Assembly (NCBI GenBank): GCA_050249835.1
Contig: JBFWPT010000001.1
Coordinates: 1 to 64,000 of the forward strand
DNA: 64,000 bases
Direction of reading: 5' to 3'
From: Miltoncostaea sp050249835
GTDB lineage: Bacteria; Actinomycetota; Thermoleophilia; Miltoncostaeales; Miltoncostaeaceae
Shown: piece after piece, positions 35,202 to 42,498 of the stretch
How the letters are laid out: each line of letters opens with the position of its first letter
How positions within the stretch are numbered: the stretch's first letter is position 1
Translations under genes and position numbers: made by a program
Notes under the pieces: model-generated
Databases searched by the model: none
Told to the model about the DNA's origin: nothing
What the model saw: only the letters and a program-made list of their open reading frames with translations

Positions 35202-36047
35202 GTGACCCGCCCGCGGGTCGCCGTCGTCGGGCACGTGGAGTGGGTCACCCACGGGCGCGGCCTGATGCCGCGGCCCGGGGAGATCACCTACCTGGCCGAG
35301 CCGTTCGACGAGCCGGCCGGCGGGGGCGGGGTGAGCGCGGCCCAGGTCGCCAAGCTCGGGGCGGAGTGCCTGTTCTTCACGGCCCTCGGCGGCGACGCGA
35401 CCGGCGACGCCGCGGCGGCGGGCCTGGAGGCCCAGGGCGTGACCGTGCTGGCGGCACGGCGGCCGGAGCCCCACGTGCGCGCGGTCAGCGCCACCGGCCC
35501 GGACGGCGACCGCGGCATCGCGGTGATCGGGGGGCCGGTGTCGGCCCGCATCGAGGATCCCCTGCCGTGGGACGACCTGGCCGGCTGCGACGCCGCGTAC
35601 TTCACCGGCCACGACTCGGCGACGCTGGCCGCCGCCCGGCGCGCCCCGGTGCTGGTGGTCACCACGCGCCGGCTGCGCGTGCTGGTGGAGAGCGGGGTGC
35701 GGGCCGACGTGCTGATCGCGAGCGACGACGACCCCGTGGAGGCGGTCGACCCGGCGTCGCTGCCCGTGCCGCCGGCGGTGACGGTGTGGACCCAGGGTGC
35801 GCGCGGCGGGCGGTTCCTGCGCGACGACGGAGGCGGCGGCCGGTGGGATGCCGCGCCCCTGCCGGGCGAGGCGGTCGACTCCTACGGCGCGGGCGACTCG
35901 TTCGTCGCGGGCCTCACTGTCGGCCTCGCGCGCGGGCTGGCGCTGGAGGAGGCGCTCGCGCTGGGGGCCCGCTGCGGCGCGGCGTGCCTCACCGCGCGGG
36001 GCGCGCTGGCCGGCCAGCTCGTGGAGGAACCGGCAGAGCCGGTCTAG
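35202..36047 (+). CDS. PfkB-family (ribokinase-like) sugar or nucleoside kinase
   Basis: 281 residues from GTG 35202. It has the PfkB fold with a GGGGVSAAQVAKLGAECLFF substrate region near residue 45 and an anion-hole/catalytic motif AVDSYGAGDSFVAGL near 225-240 (the Asp of GAGDSF is the base). The start region VVGHVEWVTHGRGLMPRPGE is distinctive and may mark a subfamily of unknown substrate. Probably co-transcribed with serS. It overlaps the convergent CorC-like gene by 4 bases. Confidence 0.8.
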   Translation: MTRPRVAVVGHVEWVTHGRGLMPRPGEITYLAEPFDEPAGGGGVSAAQVAKLGAECLFFTALGGDATGDAAAAGLEAQGVTVLAARRPEPHVRAVSATGPDGDRGIAVIGGPVSARIEDPLPWDDLAGCDAAYFTGHDSATLAAARRAPVLVVTTRRLRVLVESGVRADVLIASDDDPVEAVDPASLPVPPAVTVWTQGARGGRFLRDDGGGGRWDAAPLPGEAVDSYGAGDSFVAGLTVGLARGLALEEALALGARCGAACLTARGALAGQLVEEPAEPV

Positions 36048-37360
36048 TCGTCCGCCGGCTCCTGGGCGGGCGGCTCGGCCTCGTCGTCGGGCTCGATCGC
36101 CACGAGCACCACGCGGGTGCCGCGCGTCGCCTCCACGGTGAGGCGCCAGCCGTCCGCGGTCACCGAGTCCCCCGTGCGCGGCAGGCGGCCGAGCCGGGTG
36201 AAGACGAGGCCGCCGACGCTGGTGACCGTCTCGTCCACGAGCTCGACGCCGTGGTCGGCGAGGTCCTCGATGGGGACGTGGCCCCGCACCATCAGGCGCC
36301 CGTCGGGGCGCGCGTCCACGGCCGCGGCGCGGTCCCGCTCGTCGTCGATCTCGCCGACGATCTCCTCGATCACGTCCTCGACCGTGACGACGCCGGCGAA
36401 GTCCCCGTACTCGTCGAGCACCACCGCGAGCGAGGCACGGCGCGCCTGGAGGTGGCGCAGGAGGTCGTCGACGGCCTGGGTCTCGGGCACGAACAGGGCG
36501 GGGCCGGAGAGCCCGCGCACCGGGGTGTCCTCGCCCTTCTCCAGCAGGCCGCGGGCGAGCTGCGAGAGGTGGACGATGCCGAGGACGCCGTCGCCGTTCA
36601 GCACCGGGAAGCGGCTGTGCCGGGTGGCGAGGGCCTCGGTGAGCGCCGCCCGGACCGGGGAGTCGGCGGCGAGGGTGGTGACCTCGGGGCGCGGGGTCAT
36701 GATGTCGCGGGTGAGGCTCTCCTGGAGGCCGAACACGCCTTCGAGCATGTCCGCCTCCTCCGGCTCGATCGCGCCGCCCTCCTCGCTCTGGGCGATGAGG
36801 ATCTGGAGGTCCTCCGGGGTGGAGGCGAGCTCGTGCTCGCTGGCCGGCTCGACGCCGAGCGCGCGGACGAGGGCGTTCCCCGCGCCGTTCATGACGTAGA
36901 TGAAGGGGGCGAAGAGCCAGCGGAACCACTCGAGCGGCCGGGCGATGCTGAGCGCCGTCGGCTCCGCGCGCTGGATGGCGATCGTCTTGGGGGCCAGCTC
37001 ACCGACCACGACGTGGAGCACCGTGATGATGACGAAGGCGAGGATGATCGCGGTGAGCGTGGCGCTGCTCTCGCCGAGGCCGATTCTCTCGAGCAGCGGC
37101 TCGAGGACGTGCGCGAACGCCGGCTCGCCGAGCCAGCCGAGGCCCAGGCTCGCCAGCGTGATGCCGAGCTGGCAGGCCGCCAGGTAGCGGTCGATGTGCT
37201 TGACCTGCTGGCGCGCGAGCATCGCGGAGCCGCGCCCCGCGTCGGCGAGCTGGTCGAGGCGGGTCATCCTCGCGCGTGCCAGGGAGAACTCGGCGGCGAC
37301 GAAGAAGCCGTTGAGCAGCACCAGGAGCAGTGCCGCGACGATCTGGACCGTGCTTATCAA
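36044..37360 (-). CDS. CNNM/CorC-HlyC family membrane protein
   Basis: 438 residues from TTG 37360. A DUF21 transmembrane domain (~1-190, four hydrophobic segments with LNGFFVAAEFSLARARMTRL and ACQLGITLASLGLGWLGEPA) is followed by a CBS pair (~205-335; DIMTPRPEV, DEYGDFAGVVTVEDVIEEIVG) and a CorC_HlyC domain (~345-425). Such proteins are linked to magnesium or other cation efflux; transport has been shown only for some members. Pro/Glu-rich tail. Confidence 0.87.
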   Translation of the reverse strand: MISTVQIVAALLLVLLNGFFVAAEFSLARARMTRLDQLADAGRGSAMLARQQVKHIDRYLAACQLGITLASLGLGWLGEPAFAHVLEPLLERIGLGESSATLTAIILAFVIITVLHVVVGELAPKTIAIQRAEPTALSIARPLEWFRWLFAPFIYVMNGAGNALVRALGVEPASEHELASTPEDLQILIAQSEEGGAIEPEEADMLEGVFGLQESLTRDIMTPRPEVTTLAADSPVRAALTEALATRHSRFPVLNGDGVLGIVHLSQLARGLLEKGEDTPVRGLSGPALFVPETQAVDDLLRHLQARRASLAVVLDEYGDFAGVVTVEDVIEEIVGEIDDERDRAAAVDARPDGRLMVRGHVPIEDLADHGVELVDETVTSVGGLVFTRLGRLPRTGDSVTADGWRLTVEATRGTRVVLVAIEPDDEAEPPAQEPADD

Positions 37361-37438
37361 CGGCCCGGGGAAGTGTTCACGGCGCGCATGATAGACGAGC
37401 GACCGGGCCGCTCCGTCCGTCGCGCGCGCGGCGGGCCG

Positions 37439-37612
37439 TCAGATGCCGGGCCCTCCGCTCGACGGGGGGTCGGAGCTCGGGAAGGACTCCTCCGAGCCCT
37501 CCTCCACCTGCTCGTCGTCGTCCCGCGCCTCCGGCGGGTCGTCCTGGTGGGGTGGCACCCCGGGCTTGCGGGGGTCCTGGTCCCCGGGGTCGTGCTGTGA
37601 CGCGGTTGCCAT
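37439..37612 (-). CDS. Small acidic protein with a SEESFPSSDPP C-terminal motif
   Basis: 57 residues from ATG 37612. Hydrophilic and apparently disordered, Asp/Glu/Pro-rich, ending EEGSEESFPSSDPPSSGGPGI. The (E)ESFP(A/S)SDPP signature recurs in short conserved bacterial proteins of unknown function. No membrane or signal segment. The frame continues upstream but only as Arg/Gly-rich shadow sequence. Confidence 0.55.
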   Translation of the reverse strand: MATASQHDPGDQDPRKPGVPPHQDDPPEARDDDEQVEEGSEESFPSSDPPSSGGPGI

Positions 37613-37675
37613 GCCCCTCAGGTTCCCCGGCGACGCGGCGCGTGAACCGCCGCGAGGTGCGGGTACGACCACCCC

Positions 37676-37894
37676 ATGACCACGCAGCCTCTCCCGCCGG
37701 CCTTCCCCGAGCCCCCCTCGATCCCGGAGCCCACCCCGCCGGCGATCCCCGAGCCCGGACCGGACCCGGTCCCCGAGCCCGTCCCCGGCCCCGCCCGCGT
37801 GCCCGAGCCGTGGCCCCCGGACGACCCGGTCATCCCGGAGCCGGATCCCGTCCCGCCCTCCGAACCCGACCCGGTGCCCCCTCCCCAGATCTGA
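37676..37894 (+). CDS. Proline-rich PEP-repeat small protein
   Basis: 72 residues from ATG 37676, nearly half proline, built from irregular PEP/PDPVP units and ending PPSEPDPVPPPQI. Third positions are almost all G/C, consistent with coding, but the low-complexity sequence makes this uncertain. No ribosome site is obvious and no function can be assigned. Diverges from the small acidic protein. Confidence 0.4.
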   Translation: MTTQPLPPAFPEPPSIPEPTPPAIPEPGPDPVPEPVPGPARVPEPWPPDDPVIPEPDPVPPSEPDPVPPPQI

Positions 37895-37967
37895 GGGACC
37901 CCGTGTGACGGAACCGTGCCGATCCCGCCGGATCGGCACCCCGCACCGCGCCGTCGCCGTCGTGGCG

Positions 37968-38193
37968 CAAGTGAGCCATCCGCGTGCCCCGAGCGCGCCA
38001 TGGGGGCCGAACCCGACCGGGCCATGCCCGTGGCCCAAGTGAGCCATGACCCGGGATGCCGGTGTGCATCGGGGATCCCGCGAGGCCGGCCCTCGCAGCC
38101 TCGCCGAACAGCCCAAGTGAGCCACGCGCGTGCCCCGAGCGCGCCATGGCCCCCTGGCGCGACCGAGCCATGCCCATGGCCCAAGTGAGCCAT
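37968..38193. repeat. 146-bp tandem duplication containing four CAAGTGAGCCA boxes
   Basis: CAAGTGAGCCAT/C occurs at 37968, 38036, 38114 and 38182. Spacing is 68, 78 and 68 bases, so a 146-bp unit with two boxes is repeated once. The segment GCGCGTGCCCCGAGCGCGCC after box 1 recurs after box 3. The intervening parts differ, so the duplication is old or was only partly kept. No protein frame explains it. It lies in the 513-base space upstream of the permease operon. Confidence 0.75.
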
Positions 38194-38307
38194 GGGGGTC
38201 CCCCTCGGGGACGGCCCCGCCGGGGAGGGCTCCGGGAGGGGTGGCCGGGGGGACCAACGGGAGGGGCGATTCTCATCCCGGTGGCCAGCGCGACCGGCCG
38301 GAACCAT

Positions 38308-38328
38308 TGCATACAAAGCTGCATACAA
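38308..38328. promoter_or_regulatory. Operator candidate: two direct TGCATACAA repeats
   Basis: TGCATACAA at 38308-38316 and 38320-38328, 12 bp apart start to start and about 80 bases before the permease start. This is an AT-rich island in very GC-rich DNA. TGTATGCA/TGCATACA-like sites are typical of FadR-subgroup GntR repressors; no such regulator gene is next to it, so the binder is unknown. Confidence 0.45.
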
Positions 38329-38407
38329 CCGACCCGTGCCCGCCGGTCTGGTGACGGTGCGGTCGGGCCCCGTCCATCCCGGCCGACCACGAAGGGAGAG
38401 TGCGTCC

Positions 38408-40084
38408 TTGTCGTCACTCGCCGCCCGGTTGCGCATGCAACGCCCCCCGGGCATGCCGGACCTTCCCCTGTGGACACGCGGAGACCTCAACGCGTTCTTC
38501 GGGCTCGGCATCAACATGCTCGTCAACGTCATCGTCCTCGCGGGCCTCTGCCTGTTCGTCGTCAACATCCCGGCCGACGACGTCAACGGCGTCATCCTCC
38601 CCGCGCTCGGCATCGAGCTGCTGGTGGGCAACGTCTTCTACTTCTGGCTCGCGCGCCGCCTCGCGTTCAAGGAGGGGCGCACCGACGTCACGGCCATGCC
38701 CTACGGCCCCAGCGTCCCGCACATGTTCATCGTCGTCCTGGTGATCATGCTGCCGATCTACCTCGACACGAACGACCCCATCGCCGCCTGGACGGCCGGC
38801 CTCGCGTGGGCGTTCATCATCGGGGTGATCATCCTGATCGGCGCGTTCATCGGGCCGGTCATCCGCAAGTTCACGCCCGGCGCGGCGCTGCTCGGCACGC
38901 TCGCCGGCATCTCGATCACCTTCATCTCCATGCGGCCGGCCGCGCAGATGTTCGAGGCCGCGTGGATCGCCCTGCCGGTCATCGCGATGATCATCATCGG
39001 CTTCATCGCGGGGGTCCGGCTGCCCGGCAACTTCCCGATGGCCGCCGCCGCGGTCATCGTGGGCTCCGCCATCGCCTGGATCGGCGGCTACATGGACGGC
39101 CAGGCCGTCTCGGACGGCGTCGAGAGCATCGCCGTCGGCATCCCGACGCTCAACCTCGACATGCTCTTCGACGGCCTCGGCGGCATCTCGCCGCTGCTCG
39201 CCACCGCCATCCCGCTCGGCATCTACAACTTCACCGAGGCGATGAGCAACGTGGAGAGCGCCGCGGCGGCGGGGGACAAGTACAACCTCCGCTCCGTGCT
39301 CCTCGCCGACGGCGTCGGCGCGGTCGTGGGCGCCGGCCTCGGCAGCCCGTTCCCGCCCGCCGTCTACGTCGGCCAGCCCGGCTGGAAGGCCGCCGGCGGC
39401 CGTGTCTCCTACTCGCTCGCCACCGGCGTCGTGATCTTCCTGCTCTGCACCCTCGGCCTGTTCCCGCTGATCTCGTCGATCCTGCCGATCCCCGCGATCG
39501 TGCCGATCCTGCTCTTCATCGGCCTCGTCATCGGCGCCCAGGCGTTCGGCGCGGTGCCGAAGGCGTACTACCCGGCCATCGTCCTCGCCATGGTCCCGAA
39601 CATCGCCCAGTGGGGCACGGGACAGGTGGACAACGCGCTCGCCGCGGCGGGCACCAACGCCGCGGGGGTGGGCTTCGACGCCCTCTCGGGGGCCGGGGTG
39701 ATCTACGAGGGGCTGTTGATCCTCGGCCAGGGAGCGGTGCTCACCGGCATCGTCCTCGGGGCGATCGCGGTCTTCATGATCGACCGCAACTTCCTCTGGG
39801 CGACGATCTACAGCCTCATCGGGGCCGGCCTCGCGGGCATCGGGTTGATCCACGGGGAGGAGGTCTCGTGGTTCGAGAGACCGGAGATCTCCCTCGGCTA
39901 CGCCCTGATGGCCGTGGTCTGCGCCGCCGCCTACTTCCTCCGGGCACCCGCCCGGGAGGTGGACCCGGCCGACCCGGAGGACGTCGCCGCCGCCGCGGAC
40001 CGGCCGCCCTACCACCTGCCGGGCCTCGGCCCCAGGGAGGAGGCACCGCCCCCGTCGGCGGACCCGGCCCCGGCACCCGGATAG
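38408..40084 (+). CDS. NCS2/AzgA-like purine or nucleobase permease
   Basis: 558 residues from TTG 38408, with GGGAG upstream; longer versions run into non-coding repeat DNA. About 12-14 membrane helices. MPYGPSVPHMFIVVLVIMLP, LGIYNFTEAMSNVESAAAAG and GSPFPPAVYVGQPGWKAAG recall the substrate loops of the NCS2 (xanthine/uracil and AzgA) transporters. A Pro/Ala-rich cytoplasmic tail follows. The next gene encodes a biuret-hydrolase-like amidase, so the substrate may be a nitrogen-rich ring compound or a breakdown product rather than a common purine. Confidence 0.78.
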   Translation: MSSLAARLRMQRPPGMPDLPLWTRGDLNAFFGLGINMLVNVIVLAGLCLFVVNIPADDVNGVILPALGIELLVGNVFYFWLARRLAFKEGRTDVTAMPYGPSVPHMFIVVLVIMLPIYLDTNDPIAAWTAGLAWAFIIGVIILIGAFIGPVIRKFTPGAALLGTLAGISITFISMRPAAQMFEAAWIALPVIAMIIIGFIAGVRLPGNFPMAAAAVIVGSAIAWIGGYMDGQAVSDGVESIAVGIPTLNLDMLFDGLGGISPLLATAIPLGIYNFTEAMSNVESAAAAGDKYNLRSVLLADGVGAVVGAGLGSPFPPAVYVGQPGWKAAGGRVSYSLATGVVIFLLCTLGLFPLISSILPIPAIVPILLFIGLVIGAQAFGAVPKAYYPAIVLAMVPNIAQWGTGQVDNALAAAGTNAAGVGFDALSGAGVIYEGLLILGQGAVLTGIVLGAIAVFMIDRNFLWATIYSLIGAGLAGIGLIHGEEVSWFERPEISLGYALMAVVCAAAYFLRAPAREVDPADPEDVAAAADRPPYHLPGLGPREEAPPPSADPAPAPG

Positions 40085-40090
40085 GACCCG

Positions 40091-40121
40091 GCGGGGCGGG
40101 CGCGCCCGGCGCCCGCCCCGC
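40091..40121 (+). terminator. Intercistronic hairpin between permease and amidohydrolase
   Basis: GCGGGGCGGGCGC/GCGCCCGCCCCGC forms a 13-bp stem with a 5-base loop, seven bases after the permease stop and 36 before the next start. Because both genes point the same way, it may act as a partial terminator or as an RNA-stability element that lowers expression of the second gene. Confidence 0.55.
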
Positions 40122-40156
40122 GGCATCCGCCACCCGATCCGAAAGGACCCGAACCG

Positions 40157-40867
40157 ATGGAGCAGTCGTCCACCCCCGGGCCGGTCAGCATCCCCGCCGC
40201 GCCCTACCCGCTGGAGCTCGACCCGTTCCGCACGGCGCTCGTGATCATCGACATGCAGCGGGACTTCCTCGAACCGGGAGGGTTCGGGGAGATGCTCGGC
40301 AACGACGTCTCCCAGCTCGCCCGCACCGTCGAGCCGCTCATGGCCGTGCTCGCCGCGGCCCGCGCCATGGGCATGACCGTCATCCACACCCGGGAGGGGC
40401 ACCGGCCGGACCTCACCGACGCCCCGCCCACCAAGCTGGCCCGCGGCAACCTCTCCTGCGGCATCGGCGACCCGGGCCCCAAGGGGCGGGTGCTCGTCCG
40501 CGGCGAGGAGGGCCACGACATCATCGACGAGCTGTACCCGATCGACGGTGAGGCCGTCCTCGACAAGCCCGGCAAGGGGGCGTTCTTCGCCACCGACCTG
40601 GAGCTGATGCTGCGCAACGCGGGCATCGACACGCTCGTCGTCACCGGCGTCACCACCGAGGTCTGCGTCCACACGACCGTCCGCGAGGGCAACGACCGCG
40701 GCTTCGAGTGCCTGGTGCTCGAGGACTGCGTCGGGTCGTACTTCCCGGAGTTCCACGAGGTGGGCCTGAAGATGATCGCCGCCCAGGGCGGCATCTTCGG
40801 CTGGACGACCCCGTCGGCCACCTTCCTCGCCGCCATCGGGGCGCCCGCGGAGGCCGTCGCCTCGTGA
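40157..40867 (+). CDS. Isochorismatase-family cysteine hydrolase, biuret-hydrolase-like
   Basis: 236 residues from ATG 40157. The catalytic triad is visible: D32 in ALVIIDMQRDFLEPGG, Lys136/139 in DKPGKGAF, and C170 in TGVTTEVCVHTTVRE. HTREGHRPDLTDAPP, IGDPGPKGRVLVRGEEGHDII and YECLVLEDC-like FECLVLEDC resemble the biuret amidohydrolase (BiuH/TrzE-associated) branch more than ureidoacrylate hydrolase RutB. It would hydrolyse an amide or ureide, releasing ammonia. Pairing with the transporter suggests a small uptake-and-nitrogen-release unit. Confidence 0.8.
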   Translation: MEQSSTPGPVSIPAAPYPLELDPFRTALVIIDMQRDFLEPGGFGEMLGNDVSQLARTVEPLMAVLAAARAMGMTVIHTREGHRPDLTDAPPTKLARGNLSCGIGDPGPKGRVLVRGEEGHDIIDELYPIDGEAVLDKPGKGAFFATDLELMLRNAGIDTLVVTGVTTEVCVHTTVREGNDRGFECLVLEDCVGSYFPEFHEVGLKMIAAQGGIFGWTTPSATFLAAIGAPAEAVAS

Positions 40868-41021
40868 ACCGCGTCTCCGTCCGGCGGCGGGCGTTAGCCT
40901 GCCGCCGGACGGGCGGCGACCAGGGAGGCGGCGTGGCGACCAGCGGGCGGGCCATGCGTTGCGCGGTTGTGTCAGCGGGCCAAGGGTCCGGGGCGCCGCG
41001 GCCGGATAGGGTCGCGGCCGC

Positions 41022-42491
41022 ATGACTCCGAGAGAACCCGGCGACGTCGCCGTCGGATCGATCGCGCCGCTCGATCCGTACGTGATCGTCCTGTTCGGCG
41101 CCACGGGCGATCTCGCGCGCCGCAAGCTGCTGCCCGGCCTGATGCACCTGAGCGGCGCCGGCCTGCTGCCGGACTACCGCATCGTCGGGGCGTCGCTCGA
41201 CCCCCTCGACACCGACGGCTTCCGGAACTTCGCCCGGGAGGCCTGGGACGAGTTCGGGCGCCACGACGTGTCCGAGGCCGGCTGGGACGCCTTCGCCCGG
41301 CGGCTGAGCTACGTGGACCTCCGCAACGGCACCGGGGCGCTCGAGGCGACGGTCACGGCCGCGTGCGAGGACATCGGCGGCGGCCCGCGCTTCCTGCACT
41401 ACATGAGCGTCCCCCCGGCCGCGGCGCCCACGGTCATCGACCAGCTCCGCGACGCGAACCTGGTGGACCGCGCCCGGGTCATCATGGAGAAGCCGTTCGG
41501 CACCGACCTCGCCAGCGCCGTCGCGCTGAACCGCATGGTGCAGGCGGTCTTCCGCGAGGACCAGGTCTTCCGGATCGACCACTTCCTGGGCAAGGAGGCC
41601 GCCCAGAACATCCTCGCGCTGCGCTTCGCGAACGGCCTCTTCGAGCCGATCTGGAACCGCAACAACATCGACCACATCCAGATCGACGTCCCGGAGACCC
41701 TCTCGGTCGAGGGCCGCTCCGTCTTCTACGAGGCGACCGGCGCCTTCCGCGACATGGTCGTCACGCACCTCTTCCAGGTGCTCGCGTTCACCGCCATGGA
41801 GCCCCCGACGGCGCTGGAGCCCGGCGCGATCGGCGAGGAGAAGAACAAGGTCTTCCGCTCGATGGTGCCGATCCAGCCGACCGATGTCGTGCGCGGCCAG
41901 TACGAGGGGTACCGCGACGAGGAGGGCGTGTCGCCGTACTCCCAGACCGAGACCTTCGTCGCCCTGCGCTGCTTCATCGACAACTGGCGCTGGTCCGGGG
42001 TGCCGTTCTACCTGCGCACCGGCAAGCGCATGGCCGAGGGAGCGCGGATCATCTCGATCGCCTTCAAGGAGCCGCCACGCTCCATGTTCCCGGCGGGCTC
42101 CGGGGTGGGCCAGTACGGGCCGGACCACCTCACCTTCGACCTCGCCGAGGCGTCCCGCCTGTCGCTCTCCTTCTACGGCAAGCGCCCCGGCCCGGGCATG
42201 CGGCTGGTGAAGCAGAGCCTCCAGTTCTCCCTCTACGAGGACCAGCACCACGTCGAGGTGCTGGAGGCGTACGAGCGCCTCATCTACGACGCGATGATGG
42301 GGGACCACACCCTGTTCGCGAGCGCGACCGGCATCGAGCGACTGTGGGAGGTGTCGTCGGCCGTGCTGGAGGACCCGCCCGACGTCATGTCGTACCCCGC
42401 CGGGTCCTGGGGCCCGCGGGCGATGCACGGGCTCATCTCGCCCAACACCTGGCGCCTGCCGTTCGAGCGGCGCTGGCGCGGCCCGAACTAG
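41022..42491 (+). CDS. zwf: Glucose-6-phosphate 1-dehydrogenase
   Basis: 489 residues from ATG 41022. NADP-binding LFGATGDLARRKLLPGL at ~24-40 and the active-site RIDHFLGKEAAQN at 184-196 (H187, K191) define Zwf. EKPFGTDL and the YEGYRDEEGV segment are also in place. Oxidises glucose 6-phosphate to 6-phosphogluconolactone, giving NADPH and feeding the pentose phosphate pathway, which in turn supplies the phosphoketolase encoded at 51773. Converges on the phosphatase gene with an 8-base gap. Confidence 0.94.
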   Translation: MTPREPGDVAVGSIAPLDPYVIVLFGATGDLARRKLLPGLMHLSGAGLLPDYRIVGASLDPLDTDGFRNFAREAWDEFGRHDVSEAGWDAFARRLSYVDLRNGTGALEATVTAACEDIGGGPRFLHYMSVPPAAAPTVIDQLRDANLVDRARVIMEKPFGTDLASAVALNRMVQAVFREDQVFRIDHFLGKEAAQNILALRFANGLFEPIWNRNNIDHIQIDVPETLSVEGRSVFYEATGAFRDMVVTHLFQVLAFTAMEPPTALEPGAIGEEKNKVFRSMVPIQPTDVVRGQYEGYRDEEGVSPYSQTETFVALRCFIDNWRWSGVPFYLRTGKRMAEGARIISIAFKEPPRSMFPAGSGVGQYGPDHLTFDLAEASRLSLSFYGKRPGPGMRLVKQSLQFSLYEDQHHVEVLEAYERLIYDAMMGDHTLFASATGIERLWEVSSAVLEDPPDVMSYPAGSWGPRAMHGLISPNTWRLPFERRWRGPN

Positions 42492-42498
42492 GCCGCTC

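Noticed and set aside
37968..38193. CRISPR-like array
   Set aside because: Boxes are only ~12 bp, spacing is 68/78 bases and the spacers themselves are partly duplicated; no cas genes.
37618..38631. - strand frame repeating MAHLGHGHG-like peptides
   Set aside because: The peptide repeat is a by-product of the duplicated CAAGTGAGCCA DNA boxes and of overlap with the permease start; codon pattern does not support coding.
38414..41125. 903-codon - strand frame opposite the permease and amidase
   Set aside because: A mirror of two well-supported + strand genes; no family signature.
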